A stretch of DNA of 64,000 bases. It comes from Fuerstiella sp. GTDB lineage: Bacteria; Planctomycetota; Planctomycetia; Planctomycetales; Planctomycetaceae. The position numbers and the translations under genes were made by a program. How positions within the stretch are numbered: position 1 is the first letter of the stretch; every line of letters begins with the position of its first letter. Below, piece after piece: positions 51,449 to 61,846 of this stretch. Below the pieces are notes generated by a model. That model ran no database searches and was not told the origin of the DNA. It saw only the letters and a list, made by a program, of their open reading frames with translations. The stretch spans positions 62,001-126,000 of the forward strand of contig JAQWLN010000177.1 in assembly GCA_029247265.1 (NCBI GenBank), written 5' to 3'.

Positions 51449-52984
51449 ATGACCGAAATGAAAACCGGAAAAGTCTTTCTGGTAGGAGCCGGCCCCGGCG
51501 ACCCCAGGTTGCTGACGCTACGGGGCAAAGAAGTGCTGACGGCAGCGGATCTGGTGTTGTACGACGGGTTAGCCAACCCGCTGCTGCTGCGTCTGGCCGA
51601 TTGTCCTTGTGAAAGAACGGCTCGCACACAGGTCGGAGGCGGTCGCATTGTACTTCAACAGGAAATCAACGAACGCCTGATCAGGGAAGCTCACAGCGGA
51701 AAAAACGTGGTTCGCCTGAAAGGCGGGGACCCGTATATCTTCGGCCGCGGCAGCGAAGAGGCCGCGGCACTGGAAGCGGCGGGTGTACCGTTCGAAGTCA
51801 TTCCGGGAATTACGGCTGCGACGGCTGCCGGCGAGTATGCCGGATTTTCGTTCACTCATCGAGACATCGCGTCGGCCGTCGCCTTTGTGACGGGGCACGA
51901 AGATCCGTCGCGTGAGGCACCTCGTCTGGACTACCGCGCATTGGCGTCGTTTCCGGGAACTCTGGTTTTTTACATGGGGCTGGGGCGAGTTCAGGATATT
52001 TGCACCCAACTGATCTGCGAAGGAAAACCGGGAACGACATCAGCAGCCGTTGTCTGCCAGGCATCGTTACCCCAACAACGGGTCGTCATTTCGACGCTGG
52101 CCGAGCTGCCCGCTGCTGTAGCAGCATCCGATCTACGCCCACCTTCTCTGATCGTTGTCGGCGAATGTGTGGACTTGCGGCACGCCTGTTCATGGTTTGA
52201 ACAGGGTCCATTGTTCGGCCAAACCATCGGGATTACTCGACCGGACCATCAGAGCGACGATATTGCCGCCAAAATCGTCACTCTGTCCGGGCAGCCAGTC
52301 ATCATGCCCATGATCGAAATTCGCGCGATCCACGAAACACAGGCTGCCACCGCTGATGAAGTTGTGGCCCGACTTGAAAACTACCAATGGCTGGTCTTTA
52401 CGAGTGTCAACGGCGTTGCCGCGTTCTTTGATCGTTTGTGGCAGACGGGGCGTGATGTGCGGCAGATTGGCCATCTGCAGGTTGCTGCCGTTGGTTCATC
52501 GACTGCCGCCGCGCTCGAAAATCGTGGGCTGAGGGCCGATATTGTCCCGGATTCCTTTCGGGCCGAAGCACTGGCAGAGTCGCTGAGTCCGCACGTGAAG
52601 GACCAGCGTGTCCTGTGGGCCAGGGCCAGTCGTGGCCGCGATGTACTGTCGCGCACGCTTGCCGACGCAGGGGCAACCGTGGATGAGGTGATCGTCTACC
52701 GCAACGATGATGTCGAGCCGTTCGATGCCCAGGTTGTGGATTTGGTCCGCTCGGGTTCGCTGGACTGGGTGGGACTCAGCAGCCCGTCCATCGCTCGACA
52801 GTTCGCGAAACTGTTATCCACGCACCAGATCAGTCCGCAGTCGTTGAGTACAAAAATTGCGACGATAAGTCCCGTGACCAGCGGTGCTGTGACAGAGGCG
52901 GGCCTGGTTGTTGCCGTCGAAGCCACAACTTACACGTGGGATGGTATTATCGACGCGATCGCCGGATCGACGACAGCTCGTTGA
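51449..52984 (+). CDS. cobA-hemD: Uroporphyrinogen-III C-methyltransferase / uroporphyrinogen-III synthase fusion
   Basis: N-terminal VFLVGAGPGDPRLLTLRGKEVL, VVRLKGGDPYIFGRGSEEAAAL, PGITAATAAGEYAGFSFTHRD (SUMT); C-terminal HemD-like domain (IGITRP..., WLVFTSVNGVAAFF, VGLSSPSIARQF). Confidence 0.93.
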   Translation: MTEMKTGKVFLVGAGPGDPRLLTLRGKEVLTAADLVLYDGLANPLLLRLADCPCERTARTQVGGGRIVLQQEINERLIREAHSGKNVVRLKGGDPYIFGRGSEEAAALEAAGVPFEVIPGITAATAAGEYAGFSFTHRDIASAVAFVTGHEDPSREAPRLDYRALASFPGTLVFYMGLGRVQDICTQLICEGKPGTTSAAVVCQASLPQQRVVISTLAELPAAVAASDLRPPSLIVVGECVDLRHACSWFEQGPLFGQTIGITRPDHQSDDIAAKIVTLSGQPVIMPMIEIRAIHETQAATADEVVARLENYQWLVFTSVNGVAAFFDRLWQTGRDVRQIGHLQVAAVGSSTAAALENRGLRADIVPDSFRAEALAESLSPHVKDQRVLWARASRGRDVLSRTLADAGATVDEVIVYRNDDVEPFDAQVVDLVRSGSLDWVGLSSPSIARQFAKLLSTHQISPQSLSTKIATISPVTSGAVTEAGLVVAVEATTYTWDGIIDAIAGSTTAR

Positions 52985-52987
52985 CGA

Positions 52988-53287
52988 CTACAGATGTACC
53001 GGGATGAACCGCTCGAATTCACCCGCTTCCGGAGCCGGGGCATCTAGCCACGGAACTTCCTCATTGGTGTCAGAATATTTCTGAACGGCCGCCTTAAATT
53101 GCCTGACGATGGCCTTCAACACGTCACGTTCCGACGCCCCATTTATGACAATCCCGTCCAGGTTGGCGACGCGACCCGACAGTTGGCCGTCGCCGGCTTT
53201 CGTAAGAATCACGTGGCAACTGAAGACCGGAACCGGATTACAGTCACTTTCCGAAATCAGCGGTAGTGGACTGGGGTCTTTTTCCAC
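52988..53287 (-). CDS. Hypothetical small protein (HicB-like fold possible)
   Basis: 99-aa ORF with coherent amphipathic composition, tail-to-tail with cobA-hemD; no clear family. Confidence 0.55.
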   Translation of the reverse strand: MEKDPSPLPLISESDCNPVPVFSCHVILTKAGDGQLSGRVANLDGIVINGASERDVLKAIVRQFKAAVQKYSDTNEEVPWLDAPAPEAGEFERFIPVHL

Positions 53288-53556
53288 GAGTTAAAACTCC
53301 CGTTTGCACCGATCGGCATAAGGTAGGCACGTGGATCCGGTCACCAATCGCGGATTCGTGCGGTTTTGCCTGTGCAGGCTTGAAATCTGGGTGATCGTCA
53401 GCGGCTCAGCCTGCAAACTACTTGAACAGGCGGACATTCGGATAGAATAGCGAATCGTACCTGCCTGGGTCTATATGGTCAGCCAGGTGTGGGCCAAGAA
53501 ACACCGTCCGATCCTTCGGATCCTGAAACCTCTCACAATCGCCAGGCGACGCCAAC

Positions 53557-54633
53557 ATGCGAACGTTATTTCTGTGTCTGACACTTCCAGGATTGTTGCC
53601 ATGTGGCCTGCAGGCTGCTGACTCCGATTTGGCAACCATGCGTGAAAAAGCGGTGCGCTTCCTCCGTCTGACACAAAACACGGATGGATCGTGGACTGAG
53701 GACAGAATGGTGGGCGTCACCGGTCTGGTCACCACGTCTTTGCTGCGGTCCGGACTTCCTGCGAAGAATCCCCTTGTTGCAGCCGGACTTGAGAACCTGC
53801 TCAGCCACCATCAGGCGGACGGTGGGTTCTATGCGGAAGGCAGCCTGCATCGAAACTACGAAACCTGCATCACTGTGCTCGCGCTGTCTGCCGCTAATAA
53901 CGGTGGACAGTATGACGAACACATCAAGAAGGCTCAGGGATTTCTGAAGGGGCTGCAATGGGACGAAGGTGAAGGTATCGAATCGTCCGACCCGGCTTTT
54001 GGTGGAGGCGGTTACGGTAGCCATCAGCGACCTGATCTTTCCAACACACAGTTCATGCTGGAAGCGTTAAAAAAATCAGGCATGAAAAAAGATGACCCCG
54101 CGATGCAGAGAGTCCTGGTATTTCTATCGAGAACACAGAACCTGGAAGGGCTTGGAAACGATACCGTCTTCGCAGGTAAGATCGGCGACGGTGGCTTCTA
54201 CTACACGCCTGCAGCTGGTGGCGATTCCAAGGCTGGTGTTACTGAGAATGGTGGTCTGAGGTCATATGGCAGCATGACTTACGCCGGCTTGAAAAGCCTG
54301 ATCTATGCTGGTCTCGACAAAAAGGACAAACGTGTCCAGGCCGCGACGGACTGGATCAGAAAGAACTACACACTTGCCGAAAACCCCGGTATGGGACGGC
54401 AGGGCCTGTACTATTACTTCCACACATTCGCAAAAACGATGGACGTAATCGATGAAGACAGTTTCCAGGACGCGGCGGGCAACACTCACGACTGGAGAGC
54501 TGAGCTCGTGGAACGGCTTGCCGGGCTGCAGCAGCCCAATGGCAAATGGACCAATCCCGCCGACCGCTGGTATGAAGGTGATCCGAATCTGGTGACGGCA
54601 TACTGTCTGATGGCGTTGAGTTACTGCGAATAA
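53557..54633 (+). CDS. Secreted prenyltransferase/squalene-oxidase-repeat (alpha/alpha toroid) protein
   Basis: Signal-like N terminus; repeats FLRLTQNTDGSWTEDRMVGVTGLVTTSLLRSG, LLSHHQADGGFYAEG, LAGLQQPNGKWTNPADRWYEGDPNLVTAYCLMAL. Confidence 0.86.
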   Translation: MRTLFLCLTLPGLLPCGLQAADSDLATMREKAVRFLRLTQNTDGSWTEDRMVGVTGLVTTSLLRSGLPAKNPLVAAGLENLLSHHQADGGFYAEGSLHRNYETCITVLALSAANNGGQYDEHIKKAQGFLKGLQWDEGEGIESSDPAFGGGGYGSHQRPDLSNTQFMLEALKKSGMKKDDPAMQRVLVFLSRTQNLEGLGNDTVFAGKIGDGGFYYTPAAGGDSKAGVTENGGLRSYGSMTYAGLKSLIYAGLDKKDKRVQAATDWIRKNYTLAENPGMGRQGLYYYFHTFAKTMDVIDEDSFQDAAGNTHDWRAELVERLAGLQQPNGKWTNPADRWYEGDPNLVTAYCLMALSYCE

Positions 54634-54666
54634 CCAGATTCCGCCGTTGTTACTCGAAAGACAGGA

Positions 54667-55137
54667 ATGCCGGTCTTTGATTTTCGGTTTACCGTCGATG
54701 CGTCCGTGGACGTCGTTTCAGCATTCCATTTTGAACCGGGGATCCTGAAGACTCTGACCCCTCCACTGATGATCCTGCAGGTGCATCAGTTCGAACCGCT
54801 GGGCGAGGGTTCGATTAGTGATTTTACGATGTGGATGGGACCAGTGCCGATTCGGTGGAGGGCCGTCCATTCCTGCGTGTCCCCATCCGGCTTTACCGAC
54901 ACGCAGGTGGCAGGTCCGATGTGTTCGTGGGCCCACACCCATTCCTTTGTTGCCATAGGCGAAAACACGACCGAAGTGCGCGAACACATCGAGTATGAAC
55001 ATTTCGGTGGCCTGCGCGGCCTGCGGTCACAATTGCTGTTTTCGCGAATCGGACTGCTGTCGCTGTTCACGATGCGGAAGGTGATTACTCGGCGGGAGCT
55101 GCGCAGTCGCACGGCGCAGTACGATGTTCATTCGTGA
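54667..55137 (+). CDS. SRPBCC (START-like) family protein
   Basis: FRFTVDASVDVVSAFHFEPGILKTLTPPLMILQVHQFEPLGEGSISDFTMWMGPVPIRWRAVHS, typical SRPBCC layout. Confidence 0.83.
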   Translation: MPVFDFRFTVDASVDVVSAFHFEPGILKTLTPPLMILQVHQFEPLGEGSISDFTMWMGPVPIRWRAVHSCVSPSGFTDTQVAGPMCSWAHTHSFVAIGENTTEVREHIEYEHFGGLRGLRSQLLFSRIGLLSLFTMRKVITRRELRSRTAQYDVHS

Positions 55138-56197
55138 ACCAGCAGGATCCATGCACCACCGCCAACCACCAGCACGAGGCCGCCAAGCATCAGGCCTGTA
55201 TACTTCAGGAATCCCGCCGGCGTTCGATTGACCTCGAAGATGTAGGCATCATCCGGATCGATCTCAGGCAGGCTGCTCCGCAGCAGATCCTTTTCTTCCC
55301 GCCCCAGTCCCGTGATATCGTTGATGATCATCCCCGTATGAGTATCGGTCAGCATCAGCCCGTCGACGTCAGCTTCTGTTGGAGCTGTTGTGGAATAGAG
55401 GATGAACTTTGGGGTTTCCGTGGATTCGACAGGAACACAGGGAATCCAAACTTTAGTCATGCGATTTGTAGCCGTTTCTTCGGCAACATATTCGCCTGTT
55501 GACGGCTCAATACCGGTGACCGTGAAGTACACGTTTCCACCCGGTCCGTTGGATGTCAGTTCAGCCAGCGAGATCTGTGTTGGACTGCTGCCGGCTTTCA
55601 AACTGAGACGTAGCTCCTAGATCCCCAGGACGAACAGAATCACACCCAGAATTAGCATCGCTCCGTTGAGCCGATTCAGATTGAATGTCATTGATGGCAG
55701 TCCTCCCCCGAGCGACTTCTTACTGTCCACCGTTTTGGGGGAGGTTGTCTTCTTCTTCTTTCGCGGCGGAACTGATCCATAGGCCCCATATGAATCAGCA
55801 GGCGAGTCATCGTCGTAGGACCGACCTTAGTCATCTTCTCCGAAATCGTCGAAGGCTCCCCCAAAGCCGTCATCAACTGGTGAGTCACCAAATTCGTCTG
55901 CGTATGGATTCTGTGCCCTCTTCTTTCTCTTCCTTGCAGCGGTTGCCTTCTTTTTCTTCTTCCTCGGTGTTGGAGCATCAGGTGAACGTCCCTGTGCCGC
56001 GTTCGCACCCGAGGATGCTGTCTTGTCCTGGGAGACGCGTCAGCCGACCGTTTCGGTTTAACTCTCGGCGCAGCGGCCTCACTGTGACTGGCCAGTACGA
56101 TGGCACCGCAATCACGGCACTTGAATTTCTTGCCGATGAGTTCGTCCTTCAGGCGATACTTCCGTTCGCAGCTGTGGCACGCAACATCGATCGGCAT
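55128..56197 (-). pseudogene. Zinc-ribbon N-terminus + Lys/Asp-rich linker + TM + C-terminal domain membrane protein, broken by one frameshift and TAA + TAG stops
   Basis: MPIDVACHSCERKYRLKDELIGKKFKCRDCGAIVLAS ... (frameshift near 56030-56045) VSQDKTASSGANAAQGRSPDAPTPRKKKKK...FDDFGEDD* (TAA 55827-55829) GRSYDDDSPADSYGAYGSVPPRKKKK...MTFNLNRLNGAMLILGVILFVLGI* (TAG 55617-55619) ELRLSLKAGSSPTQISLAELT... Confidence 0.82.
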
Positions 56198-56521
56198 GAT
56201 GGTGGGCTTTCCAATGAAGAACAGTGAATGCCGTGTCCAGGATGCCAAACATCTGTCGAAGTCGCCCCGGGCACACTTTGGGTATACCCTCGGTCCGATT
56301 CTGTCGCAATCCAGTACGGGCATCAATCCGCTGGATTTCGTCGTCGATCCTCACAACAATCGACGATGATGCGGAGAGTGTGAACGCCGCGCGCACGTTT
56401 GTGGCTACGATGGAGCATGGCCAGCCTTCGGCTCAGTCCGCGAAAGCGACGCTGCCGATTGTCAGACGCCGCCAACTCCCCTGGGGCAGCCGTCGCGAGC
56501 AGCGTCTGTCGGGCGTTGAGA

Positions 56522-57202
56522 TTACTCGGCCGCAATCAGAATGCGGTTTTCGACCTTCCGTACACCAGGTCTGAGTCGAATCAGATTCGCCGCCAGCCGC
56601 CGCGCGGCTGCGTTATTGACCGCACCATCCAGAACAGCCACGCCGACACTGGAGACACTGACGGAAACGTTGCGAAATTCCGGACGTTGCAGAGCGACAC
56701 GGTTTATCGCATAGCCGGAGGCAGGTGCCAGGCCGGAACCTGCGTTTGGCGACGGGTAACTGAAAGCGATTCTCAATGATGTGGGAATGCTTCGCGGCGT
56801 CCCCGTCTGCTGATTTCCGCCCGTTGGCACACTGGCTTCTGCAAGAGCACGAAATAATCGATTGGCGCCGGTGTCGGTTGCCACAGCACCGCCCACAAAG
56901 TTGCCCGTCTGGTTGCTGCCGATGAATGTTTCTCTGGTGTTACCGCCGGCAACACCGCCGTCCTGGCCACCGCCGTCGAGACCCTGTGTTGTGCGCCCGC
57001 CGGCGCCTTCTGTTGTGCCACCGCCTTCTGTTGCAGAACCCTGCGCTGCGGCATTGCCACCGCCGGTCGCCGTCTGGCCACCACCGCCGATTTGACCCAG
57101 TTGAGCCATCGCCTCGGCAGAGAACAGAAGAGCCGCTGAGAATGTGACGTGAAGAAATAATTGTCTTGTCTGCACGGGAATCCATCCTTCGCTGAGAACC
57201 AT
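56522..57202 (-). CDS. Secreted Gly-rich protein with C-terminal BON-like domain
   Basis: Signal-like N terminus; Gly/Gln-rich spacer; C-terminal RPEFRNVSVSVSSVGVAVLDGAVNNAAARRLAANLIRLRPGVRKVENRI (BON pattern). Confidence 0.8.
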   Translation of the reverse strand: MVLSEGWIPVQTRQLFLHVTFSAALLFSAEAMAQLGQIGGGGQTATGGGNAAAQGSATEGGGTTEGAGGRTTQGLDGGGQDGGVAGGNTRETFIGSNQTGNFVGGAVATDTGANRLFRALAEASVPTGGNQQTGTPRSIPTSLRIAFSYPSPNAGSGLAPASGYAINRVALQRPEFRNVSVSVSSVGVAVLDGAVNNAAARRLAANLIRLRPGVRKVENRILIAAE

Positions 57203-57548
57203 CAGTTGTGGCAGGCACGTGAACGCACGTCTTCCATCATATGCACTAAAGCACGTCCGCTACATGGAATATCGCAAGATTCGCGATTGCGATCCTGACG
57301 AAACGGCGAGAACAGCGGCTGCCCATCCGAGATTCGCAGATTCCGTCACTGAAATCGTTTCATCTGGCGCAGAGGGCACAGAAAGTCTCGTGTTTGACGG
57401 GCATGCACCTGATTTAAGCAGGCTGTCGGTGAGGCAGTCTGCTCCGGTGGTTCCGACAGTTCTGACGCCGTATATACAAAGCAGATTTGCCACTGAAGGT
57501 AGCGTACTTCAGATTCTGGTCATGGTCCTGATCCAGCGGTAAACTGGC

Positions 57549-58493
57549 GTGCTGCATCATCCCTTACGTCAACCAACGAGCCACGTCGCGAATCTACAAA
57601 TGGGAACAGGTGAGATAGCTGCTCTGGCCGCTGCTGCGTTCTGGGCGGCAGCCAGCTTGTTGTACGGCAAAACGAAGCTCTCTGCATGGGGAATGAATCT
57701 CGGCAAGAACGTGATTGCCAGTCTGATTCTGCTGGGGCAATTGTATGTGCTGTCTTCGCTCAACGGTTCGGACATTTTCAAGGCAGATTTCCATGCCTGG
57801 TCATGGCTCAGCCTGAGCGGCGCGATTGGCATCATGCTGGGTGACACGTGTTATTTTCGCAGTCTGCAGATTCTGGGCCCGCGAAAGGCACTCATCGTTT
57901 CGACGACAGCTCCGATTTTCGCTGCTGTTCTGGGCTACGTTCTGCTGGACGAATCCGTAACGGTTACGGTTGCCGTCGGCATCCTTGTGACTACCGGCGC
58001 GGTTGTCTGGGTTGTGTCCGACGGACGTTCTACCGACGAAGCCCCCGGCCTGTTTCCCGGGTCGGCACTTGCAGGAGTCACTGCCGGCGTTCTTGGGGCT
58101 ATCTGCCAGGCGGTTGGAGCAGTCTGTTCGAAGATCGGCATGGAGGACTGCGATCCCGTCGAGGCGGCACTGATTCGTTTGTCCGTGTCGGCGGTGGGCG
58201 CGTTTCTTGTAGTTGCGGCTTTGGGGCAATTGAAGTCTGTGACCACTAAACTCGCTGACGTCGGCCTGTTGCGTCGGTTTGTGCCCGCTGTGATTGCCGG
58301 GACGTGGCTGGGAATCTGGCTTAGCCAGGTGGCTTTCAAGCATACATCTGTGTCGGTGGCCATCACCCTGCTGGCCACTACTCCGTTGTTTGCCATTCCA
58401 CTCGTTCGAATATTTTACGGTCATCGCGTGTCCGGCATAGCTGTGGTTGGCACGGTTCTGGCGATTGTCGGTGTCTACCTGGTCGTGTCGTAA
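57549..58493 (+). CDS. EamA/DMT family transporter
   Basis: About 10 hydrophobic segments; GDTCYFRSLQILGPRKALIVSTTAPIFAAVLGYVLLDE and second EamA repeat FKHTSVSVAITLLATTPLFAIPLVRIFYG. Confidence 0.88.
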   Translation: MLHHPLRQPTSHVANLQMGTGEIAALAAAAFWAAASLLYGKTKLSAWGMNLGKNVIASLILLGQLYVLSSLNGSDIFKADFHAWSWLSLSGAIGIMLGDTCYFRSLQILGPRKALIVSTTAPIFAAVLGYVLLDESVTVTVAVGILVTTGAVVWVVSDGRSTDEAPGLFPGSALAGVTAGVLGAICQAVGAVCSKIGMEDCDPVEAALIRLSVSAVGAFLVVAALGQLKSVTTKLADVGLLRRFVPAVIAGTWLGIWLSQVAFKHTSVSVAITLLATTPLFAIPLVRIFYGHRVSGIAVVGTVLAIVGVYLVVS

Positions 58494-58640
58494 CACTTCA
58501 GACGTCCGGCCACTTTATCAGCACTGCTCTTTCCACAAAAATCGTGGCAAAAAGTCACCATCTCCTGATAGTCTGGAGCGAAATCCCTGGCATGAATCAA
58601 CTCCTGCCGGATGATTCCTGTTCCGTATTTGCGATCCTTG

Positions 58641-61600
58641 AGAGTCATCATGCTGATGTTCATTCGGGCCGTTGTCATATTATTGATTCCCGCCGTTTCA
58701 TTCGCCGCCGATCAGTCGTCTGATCAAAACATCGGGTTGCGGAAAAACGTTCCGGACGTCTGGGCGTTTCAGCATGCGACAGTCGTGGTGCGCCCTGGCG
58801 AAGTCGTTAACGATGCGACTGTTGTCATTCGCGATGGCAAGATCAGTTCAGTAGGTGCAGCAGCTACATCGCCGGCTGATGCACGTCTGATCGATCTGAC
58901 CGGCAGGATAGTATACGCCGGGTTCATCGATGCATATTCGGAAGTCGCGCTTTCCTCAGACCGCCTCAGCCGAACAGCTCGACATTGGAATGCAAACGTC
59001 ACGCCACAGTTGTCGGTCGCACAGCAGCCAGGAGCCGCCTCAAAAAATGAACAACTTCGAACGCAGGGCATCGTCGCCCAGCTTCGTGCCCCGTCGACGG
59101 GGGTTGTTCGAGGTCGGAGCACACTGGTCGCGACGGGGACGAATGATCCCTCTCATTCCGTTCTCAGTGACGATGTCGCGCAGCATCTTGAACTGACGGT
59201 GGCCAAACGAGACCGCGAAAATTATCCCGGATCGCCCATGGGCGCCGTAGCACTTGCTCGGCAGGCGATCTACGACGCTCAGTGGTATCGCGACGCATGG
59301 AATGCGGCGAACGCTCATCCGAAACTGCCGCGTCCGGAACGCAACGACGCTCTGAATGCGTTGCAGCCGGTCCTGAGCGGCACCCAACCCATCATTGTGG
59401 AAACGTCGAACGAGCTGTTTCTTCTGCGAGCCGATCGGTTTGCCAATGAATTTGGACTGAATCTGATTGTTCGAGGTAGTGGACATGAATACCGTCGGCT
59501 GGACGACATCGCCGCCACAAATCGGATCGTGATCCTACCTCTTAACTTCTCGCAACCACCGAACGTCAGTACAGCAGAGGCTGCAGAGAACGTCACGCTG
59601 GAGTCACTGCTGCACTGGGACATCGCTCCGGAAAATCCTGCTCGCGTTGCTGCCGCCGGGATGATGCTTGCTTTCACGACTGACGGATTGCCATCAACCA
59701 GTGACTTTCTAAAGCAGCTTCGCAAAGCTGTGGCCAGAGGATTGGCCAAAGATGCCGCGTTAGAAGCTCTGACTTTGACGCCAGCTGCCCTGTTCGGCGT
59801 TGCCGCACAGCTGGGGTCAGTCGAGCCAGGTAAACTGGCCAGTCTTGTCATCGCAGACGGTGACGTCTTTGACCCGAAGACAAAGGTCGTGGAAACCTGG
59901 GTGGCGGGCGAACGCTTCGAGCATGCTCAGGAACCGCGAACGGATCTGACAGGAATGTACGAGGTCCGATTGCAGAAAGCGTCGGGCTTTGAAGAACGGC
60001 TGTACGTGGAGTTGAAACGAGATGGCAAGAAGTCCAGCGGGCGAGCCGCGTTATCACCGATTGAAGAGCCTGCTGACGCAGACAACGAATCGTCGAAAGA
60101 TGTAGGCGACAAGAAGCAGGAAACTGAAAAGGACGCCACGGATATTGTCAGCCTGAAGCATGTTCAGCTGCGAGACTTTACAGCCACAGGGCAATTTGAA
60201 GCTGAAAAATTCGGTGGTAATGGTGCAGCTCGCATGACGCTGGTATTCAGCGACACGTCAGCTGACCCGAAGAAAGACGTTGTGGCACTTGGCAGTGTCG
60301 TCTGGCCATCCGGCCAATCTTCATTGGCATCGGCTGTGCGAATCAGCGCCGTCGAAAAGTCTGAAGGTGCTGACACTAAAAAAGAAATCGGCGACAGTTC
60401 GAAGTCGTCGCTGCCCGCGTCATTTGAAGTCAATTTTCCGCTGGGCGCGTTCGGCCGGTCCACCAATGTGACGCCCGCGGGGCCCACGGCGTTTACCAAT
60501 GCCACGATCTGGACGTGTGGTCCAAAAGGCGTGATAAAAAAAGGCACGATCCTGATCGATGATGGACGTGTTATCGGTGTGGGACGTACGTTGCTGCTGC
60601 CCGACAACGCAACAATTATCAACCTTCGCGGCCGACACGTCACACCCGGAATCATCGACTGTCACTCTCACATGGCAACGGACGGCGGCGTCAACGAATC
60701 GACTCAGGCTGTTACGTGCGAAGTGCGAATCGGTGATTTTGTCGACTGCGATGACATTTCCATCTACCGGCAACTGGCTGGTGGTGTCACCACCTCCAAC
60801 ATTCTGCACGGCTCGGCCAATCCTATCGGCGGCCAGAATCAGGTGATCAAACTGCGCTGGGGATCGACTGGCGAGCAGATGAAGTTTTCGGAAGCACCCG
60901 CCGGAGTGAAATTTGCGTTGGGCGAAAACGTCAAGCAAAGCAACTGGGGCGACGAATATACAACTCGTTATCCGCAGACGCGCATGGGAGTTCAGCAGAT
61001 TTTCCGCGACTCATTTCAGGCGGCTCAGGAATATGCAGCACGCATGGATGCATGGCATAAAAATCACCGGGGACTGCCGCCGCGGCGCGATCTGGAACTG
61101 GACGCACTGCGTGAGATTGTTGAAGGTGATCGCTGGATTCACTGCCACAGTTATCGGCAGGACGAAATTCTTGCACTGATTCGAGTGCTGAACGAATACG
61201 AAATCACGATCGGCACATTTCAGCATATTCTGGAGGGCTATAAAGTCGCTGACGAGATGGCTAAACACGGTGCCATGGGTTCCGCGTTCTCTGACTGGTG
61301 GGCCTACAAGTTCGAAGTGTACGACGCCATTCCTTATGGCGGGGCGTTGATGCATAAGGCGGGCGTCGTGGTGTCCTTCAATTCCGATGATGCGGAACTG
61401 GCGACTCGTCTGAATCAGGAAGCGGCCAAGGCAGTCAAGTATGGCGGTGTCTCGCCGGCCGATGCGTTGAAATTTGTCACGCTGAATCCCGCCAGACAGC
61501 TGCGAATCGATCAGTATGTGGGCTCTCTGGAAGTCGGCAAGCACGCAGACCTGGCTGTCTGGAACGGGCCGCCGCTTTCGAACTACAGCCGGTGCGAGCA

Positions 61601-61838
61601 GACGTGGATCGACGGTGCGTTGCACTTTGATCGCGATGAAGACGAAGCTCACCGTCAACGCATTGCCGAAATGCGAAATACTCTGATCCAGAAAATTTTG
61701 ACATCGGGTGAAAAAATGCGCGGTGTTGGAGAAGACGATGATGACCCGAGTGCGCTGTGGCCTCGTCACGACGAGTTTTGCCATGCTCATGGTCACGACC
61801 ACGGTGAGCATGAACATAGTCACTCAGAATCCCACTGA
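58641..61838 (+). CDS. Secreted tandem amidohydrolase-family protein with His-rich C-terminal tail
   Basis: Two amidohydrolase-like units: N-terminal DGKISSVGA...GRIVYAGFIDAYSEVA, C-terminal DDGRVIGVGRTLLLPDNATIINLRGRHVTPGIIDCHSHMA ...; ends CHAHGHDHGEHEHSHSESH. Exact start among several Met codons is uncertain. Confidence 0.88.
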   Translation, partial: RVIMLMFIRAVVILLIPAVSFAADQSSDQNIGLRKNVPDVWAFQHATVVVRPGEVVNDATVVIRDGKISSVGAAATSPADARLIDLTGRIVYAGFIDAYSEVALSSDRLSRTARHWNANVTPQLSVAQQPGAASKNEQLRTQGIVAQLRAPSTGVVRGRSTLVATGTNDPSHSVLSDDVAQHLELTVAKRDRENYPGSPMGAVALARQAIYDAQWYRDAWNAANAHPKLPRPERNDALNALQPVLSGTQPIIVETSNELFLLRADRFANEFGLNLIVRGSGHEYRRLDDIAATNRIVILPLNFSQPPNVSTAEAAENVTLESLLHWDIAPENPARVAAAGMMLAFTTDGLPSTSDFLKQLRKAVARGLAKDAALEALTLTPAALFGVAAQLGSVEPGKLASLVIADGDVFDPKTKVVETWVAGERFEHAQEPRTDLTGMYEVRLQKASGFEERLYVELKRDGKKSSGRAALSPIEEPADADNESSKDVGDKKQETEKDATDIVSLKHVQLRDFTATGQFEAEKFGGNGAARMTLVFSDTSADPKKDVVALGSVVWPSGQSSLASAVRISAVEKSEGADTKKEIGDSSKSSLPASFEVNFPLGAFGRSTNVTPAGPTAFTNATIWTCGPKGVIKKGTILIDDGRVIGVGRTLLLPDNATIINLRGRHVTPGIIDCHSHMATDGGVNESTQAVTCEVRIGDFVDCDDISIYRQLAGGVTTSNILHGSANPIGGQNQVIKLRWGSTGEQMKFSEAPAGVKFALGENVKQSNWGDEYTTRYPQTRMGVQQIFRDSFQAAQEYAARMDAWHKNHRGLPPRRDLELDALREIVEGDRWIHCHSYRQDEILALIRVLNEYEITIGTFQHILEGYKVADEMAKHGAMGSAFSDWWAYKFEVYDAIPYGGALMHKAGVVVSFNSDDAELATRLNQEAAKAVKYGGVSPADALKFVTLNPARQLRIDQYVGSLEVGKHADLAVWNGPPLSNYSRCEQTWIDGALHFDRDEDEAHRQRIAEMRNTLIQKILTSGEKMRGVGEDDDDPSALWPRHDEFCHAHGHDHGEHEHSHSESH

Positions 61839-61846
61839 AAATACCC

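Noticed and set aside
56399-56779. 126-aa plus-strand ORF opposite the BON-domain gene
   Set aside because: Shadow ORF of the better-supported minus-strand BON-like secreted protein.
56930-57095. Gly-rich (GGN/GGQ) coding repeat in the BON-domain protein considered as a tandem repeat or CRISPR-like array
   Set aside because: Irregular low-complexity coding sequence, no constant spacer/repeat unit.
58475-58678. 67-aa minus-strand ORF between the EamA transporter and the amidohydrolase
   Set aside because: Overlaps both neighbouring genes and has no recognisable domain; could be real but unsupported.
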